This document shows, in pieces, positions 5,489 through 8,079 of a stretch of DNA of 8,079 nucleotides (the first letter of the stretch is position 1; every line of letters begins with the position of its first letter). The DNA comes from an uncultured Bacilli bacterium (lineage in GTDB: Bacteria > Bacillota_I > Bacilli_A > RF39 > UBA660), in the NCBI GenBank assembly GCA_910576925.1, contig CAJTKB010000045.1:1-8079 (forward strand), in the 5' to 3' direction. The position numbers were made by a program, and so were the translations under genes. The notes under the pieces were generated by a model. It was not told where the DNA came from. It saw only the letters and a program-made list of their open reading frames with translations, and made no database searches.

Positions 5489-6193
5489 ATGAAGAAGAGA
5501 AAAATAGTTCTTGCTGCTTTAATTGCTGCTGTTTTAGTTAGTAGTTTTTCAGTAAGTGGAACTTATGCTAGATATGTATCAACTACTACAGGTGCTGATA
5601 CTGCTAGAGTTGCTAAATGGGGATTTAATAAAGCAAATACAATTAATATTGATTTATTTAAGAATTCTTACTTATCAAGTACTGGTAATACTAATGCTGT
5701 AGTATCTGATTCTACTATTAGTGCTGCTAATGATAATATAGAAAAGGTAGTAGCTCCTGGAACTTCTGGTGTTGCTAAAATAGGATTACCTAATTTTGCA
5801 CCTGAAACTAATTATACTATAGCTTTTGCTGATAATAATTCTAAGGATATTACTAATGGTAAAATAGTATATTATGTTAAAGCAGTTGATTATACTGATG
5901 GTACTAAATTTGAAGATGTTGGTTTTACTGATGCAGATAAATGTACTAGCATTAATGATGTGGCTGTAAAACTAAATGATATTTTATCTAAAAAAGTATT
6001 TGCTGCAAATACAACTGATGCAAGTAGTTATGTTGTAGGTTGGAAATGGGAATTAGGTGATTCTGTTGATGTTGATGATGCAACTAATATTACTGATACT
6101 AAGTTAGGTAATGGACAATCTACTGGTGAACAAGGTAAAGTTGAATTAAAACTTAAGGTTACTTATGCTCAATCTGCAGATGATGCTAAATAA
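5489..6193 (+). CDS. TasA/camelysin-like secreted protein with SipW-dependent signal peptide
   Basis: A 234-residue precursor, probably the SipW substrate and a surface fibre or matrix subunit. The signal peptide is MKKRK, a hydrophobic core at about 6-20 and the SipW-type end SGTYARY (23-29), with cleavage predicted after A27. Mature features typical of the TasA/SipW-cognate group are AKWGF (42-46), APGTSG (89-94), a WKW pair (185-187), DTKLG (203-207) and a final beta strand LKVTYAQSAD (222-231). It is rich in Thr, Asp and Asn and predicted all-beta, with a single cysteine, C152. The start is the ATG at 5489 with AGGTGA four bases upstream; a TTG six codons earlier lies before the ribosome site and is not used. 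It sits between its peptidase and a large anchored protein and is flanked by RNA hairpins. In Bacillus TasA forms matrix fibres; assembly here is inferred, and a metalloprotease role (camelysin) is not supported by any HEXXH motif. Confidence 0.9.
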   Translation: MKKRKIVLAALIAAVLVSSFSVSGTYARYVSTTTGADTARVAKWGFNKANTINIDLFKNSYLSSTGNTNAVVSDSTISAANDNIEKVVAPGTSGVAKIGLPNFAPETNYTIAFADNNSKDITNGKIVYYVKAVDYTDGTKFEDVGFTDADKCTSINDVAVKLNDILSKKVFAANTTDASSYVVGWKWELGDSVDVDDATNITDTKLGNGQSTGEQGKVELKLKVTYAQSADDAK

Positions 6194-6201
6194 GATATTA
6201 T

Positions 6202-6233
6202 TTATTTAGGAAGTTAATTTAACTTCCAAATAA
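6202..6233 (+). promoter_or_regulatory. Hairpin after the TasA-like gene
   Basis: The core GGAAGTTA / TAACTTCC (6209-6227) is a perfect 8-bp stem with a 3-base loop. TTATTT (6202-6207) can add six more pairs with AAATAA (6228-6233) past one bulged A. It starts nine bases after the stop codon and may protect the message's 3' end. The AAATAA strand is also part of the next hairpin, so the two extended folds compete. Confidence 0.45.
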
Positions 6234-6264
6234 GCCTATGATTGATTAATGCATAGGTTTATTT
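6228..6264 (+). terminator. Probable partial terminator between the TasA-like gene and the large surface protein
   Basis: AAATAAGCCTATG (6228-6240) pairs with CATAGGTTTATTT (6252-6264) over 13 positions with one G-U pair and an 11-base loop. The core CCTATG/CATAGG followed by TTTATTT has the form of an intrinsic terminator. No strong promoter is seen between it and the next gene, 29 bases later, so it likely lets some transcription through and lowers expression of the downstream gene. Confidence 0.5.
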
Positions 6265-6293
6265 GAAAATTAAATTATAGGGAAGGAGAAAGT

Positions 6294-8079
6294 ATGAAAA
6301 ATAATAAAAAGTACGAAGAAGAAAAGGAAGAACGAGAGAGTGATAGAAGAAAACGTATAATTATTTATCTTATAATAATAATTATTATCATACTTTCACT
6401 TCTTACGAGTTGTAGTTGTACTTCTAAGTTCTTTGGTAAAATTGGAGATATATTTGGTAATGAAGGAGATTATATAATTGATGAAGATACTGGTGATTTA
6501 GAAATTATCCGAAATAAATACTTAAAGTTTGATAAGGATAGTTTAGAAATTTCTTTGGGAGATGATAAAGCTAAACTTAGTTTTAGTTATAAGAATATAG
6601 AACCAGATGAGCTTACTTGTAAAACTAGTGATGCTAAGATAGCTACTTGTTATGTATCAGGTAATCACGTGGTAATAATTCCTAAGAAAAAGGGAAAAGT
6701 TAAAGTTATTTTGCAAACTAAGGCTAATAATAAAATTTATGAGGCGACAGCGAAAATAGTAATTACTGATAATAATAGATATATTAAGTTATCGAGTACA
6801 AGTGGTACTATTAATTTAGCTAAGGAAAAGGAAAAAATTATTTGTTACACATTAGTTGGATTAAGTGGAAAAGTGAGTGCTATTTCAAGTGACGATAGTA
6901 TTGCTAAGGTTATTGTAGAAGATGGTTATTTTAAGGTAATTGGTTATAAGAAAGGTAAAGTTACAATAACAGTTTCCATTATTTATAATGGAAAGACTTA
7001 TACTACTTTATACACATTAGATGTAATTGATACAGGCAAAACTAATAATAGTAATAAAGATAATAATAAAGGTAATGAAAGTAGTGGAGAAGGTAGTAAT
7101 AACAATGGTGGTGAAACTGGATCTACTGGTGGTGTAAATTCTAAGGATAGTGATAATTTGCTTAAAAGTATTAAAGTAAGCTCTGATTCTATTGTATTTG
7201 ATTTATCTCCTAAGTTTAATTCTAATGAACTTAAATATACTGTTAGAGTTGGAAGTGATATCGACTATGTAAATGTAGAAGCTTTAGCTAGAAGTAATAA
7301 AGCAACAATCAAATATAATGGTGAGAGTATTTCTTCTCTTGAAGATTTAGAGTTAGAATATGGTAAAAATACTGTTGTTATTACTGTTACTGCTGAAGAT
7401 GGATCAACAAAAGATTATGTTGTATATATAGTTAAAGAAAGAGATCCAAGTGATTATTATTTATTAGTTGTAGGAAATAAGGATATAGAAATGCGCGTAT
7501 CATCAGTAGATAAGAAAAATGGTCCTTTAACTGGTATACGAGAGTTTATTCTAAATACGAATTTATTTTCAGAAGATGTTGAAGTTACTAATTTATCGAA
7601 TAAGGAAGTAAGAATTTGTTCTAAAATAGAGAATAATTGTGTTACTGTTAGTAGTGATAGTTCTTTAATCGAGGAGTTAAAGTATATTGATAGCAAACAG
7701 GAAAAAATACCAAGTTATTTACCATTTGAAATTACTGCTAATGATTCTGGTAAAGCAAAAATACATATTTCTGGTTCTTTTGGTAAAGAAAAAATAGAAT
7801 TTGATATGAACATAGATATAATTAGAGAATATTATGTTATACTTGATGCTCAAGATGGAGTGTTTACTGATAATTCTAAAGAACAAAGTCCTAAAATATC
7901 AAAAAGTGAAGTATTATATTTAAAAGACTATGATATACCTAAAAAAATAGTTAACAATGATAAATGTAAGTATTACAAATTTATTGGTTATAGTAGGACA
8001 CCTAATGGTAAAGTTGAATTTACTACTACTGATGAAAGTAATAATAAAATTAGTAATATTGATAGTGATATAGTATTAT
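6294..8079 (+). CDS. Large anchored surface protein with Ig-like and cadherin-like domains, 3'-truncated by the window edge
   Basis: An open frame runs from ATG 6294 (AAGGAG five bases upstream) to the window end: 595 residues and no stop. A charged head (1-21, ending RRKR) precedes a hydrophobic helix at 22-37 that ends LTSC, a lipobox match with C40, so it may be a lipoprotein with an unusually long head or a plain single-pass anchor. Residues about 75-157 and 163-245 look like two Ig-like beta domains of the bacterial Big type (SDAKIATC, GKVKVIL; SSDDSIAKV, GYKKGKVTITV). A Gly/Asn/Ser linker covers 249-285. Residues 288-382 fit a cadherin-like beta-sandwich (LLKSIKVSS, FNSNELKYTVRV, GKNTVVITVTAEDGSTKDY). 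Residues 385-512 are another beta region of no recognised family, with C442 and C449. From about 513 (YYVILDAQDG to FIGYSRTPNGKVEF) the sequence resembles an InlB-type repeat. Such domains usually serve adhesion or scaffolding. Third gene of the sipW operon; it could anchor the TasA-like fibre. Confidence 0.87.
   Translation, partial: MKNNKKYEEEKEERESDRRKRIIIYLIIIIIIILSLLTSCSCTSKFFGKIGDIFGNEGDYIIDEDTGDLEIIRNKYLKFDKDSLEISLGDDKAKLSFSYKNIEPDELTCKTSDAKIATCYVSGNHVVIIPKKKGKVKVILQTKANNKIYEATAKIVITDNNRYIKLSSTSGTINLAKEKEKIICYTLVGLSGKVSAISSDDSIAKVIVEDGYFKVIGYKKGKVTITVSIIYNGKTYTTLYTLDVIDTGKTNNSNKDNNKGNESSGEGSNNNGGETGSTGGVNSKDSDNLLKSIKVSSDSIVFDLSPKFNSNELKYTVRVGSDIDYVNVEALARSNKATIKYNGESISSLEDLELEYGKNTVVITVTAEDGSTKDYVVYIVKERDPSDYYLLVVGNKDIEMRVSSVDKKNGPLTGIREFILNTNLFSEDVEVTNLSNKEVRICSKIENNCVTVSSDSSLIEELKYIDSKQEKIPSYLPFEITANDSGKAKIHISGSFGKEKIEFDMNIDIIREYYVILDAQDGVFTDNSKEQSPKISKSEVLYLKDYDIPKKIVNNDKCKYYKFIGYSRTPNGKVEFTTTDESNNKISNIDSDIVL

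Noticed and set aside
5489..6193. Metalloprotease (camelysin) activity for the TasA-like protein.
   Set aside because: No HEXXH or other zinc-binding motif is visible; similarity is to the structural, SipW-processed group.
7457..7696. A 79-codon frame on the minus strand.
   Set aside because: It lies entirely inside the long surface-protein frame, which has a start, a ribosome site and recognisable domains.
1..8079. Mycoplasma-type genetic code with TGA as tryptophan.
   Set aside because: All tryptophans in recognised motifs are TGG, and TGA ends two genes at sensible positions, including an ATGA overlap.

Overview
The window is strongly AT-rich chromosomal DNA whose proteins are heavy in Lys, Asn, Ile and Tyr. 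It carries peptidoglycan and teichoic-type envelope genes (LCP, FtsW) and a SipW/TasA-type secretion locus. This points to a low-GC Gram-positive bacterium of the Bacilli/Mycoplasmatota side of the Bacillota, plausibly an uncultured gut lineage with a cell wall. Tryptophan is encoded by TGG and TGA is used as a stop (for example at 2145-2147 and 4636-4638), so the standard bacterial code applies rather than the Mycoplasma code. The lineage assignment is inference.

Layout. (1) 1-1662, plus strand: the 3' part of an LCP (LytR-CpsA-Psr) family gene, then a VanZ-like membrane protein 24 bases later, probably one operon. (2) 1702-2723, minus strand: two small membrane-anchored proteins of unknown function that overlap by an ATGA, with a hairpin terminator across the last stop codon. 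(3) 2864-3949, plus strand: an FtsW/SpoVE-type septal peptidoglycan polymerase. (4) 3950-4245: no convincing gene, but an intrinsic terminator and a possible short independent transcript. (5) 4246-4638: a small cytoplasmic PH-domain protein. (6) 4639-8079, plus strand: a three-gene surface-protein operon behind a perfect-consensus sigma-A promoter (TTGACA, 18 bases, TATAAT). It encodes a SipW-type signal peptidase (Ser/His type), a TasA/camelysin-like secreted protein with the matching signal peptide, and a long membrane- or lipid-anchored protein with Ig-like folds, a cadherin-like beta-sandwich and the start of an InlB-type repeat. This last gene runs off the window.

How they fit together. 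Nearly everything recognisable acts at the cell envelope: attachment of polymers to peptidoglycan (LCP), septal glycan synthesis (FtsW), and export and anchoring of surface fibres or matrix (last operon). The operon resembles the Bacillus tapA-sipW-tasA matrix locus, but TapA is absent and a multidomain anchored protein sits downstream instead. RNA hairpins lie on both sides of the TasA-like gene and could set its abundance relative to the peptidase and the large protein. I found no mobile element, CRISPR array, tRNA, rRNA or recognisable riboswitch.
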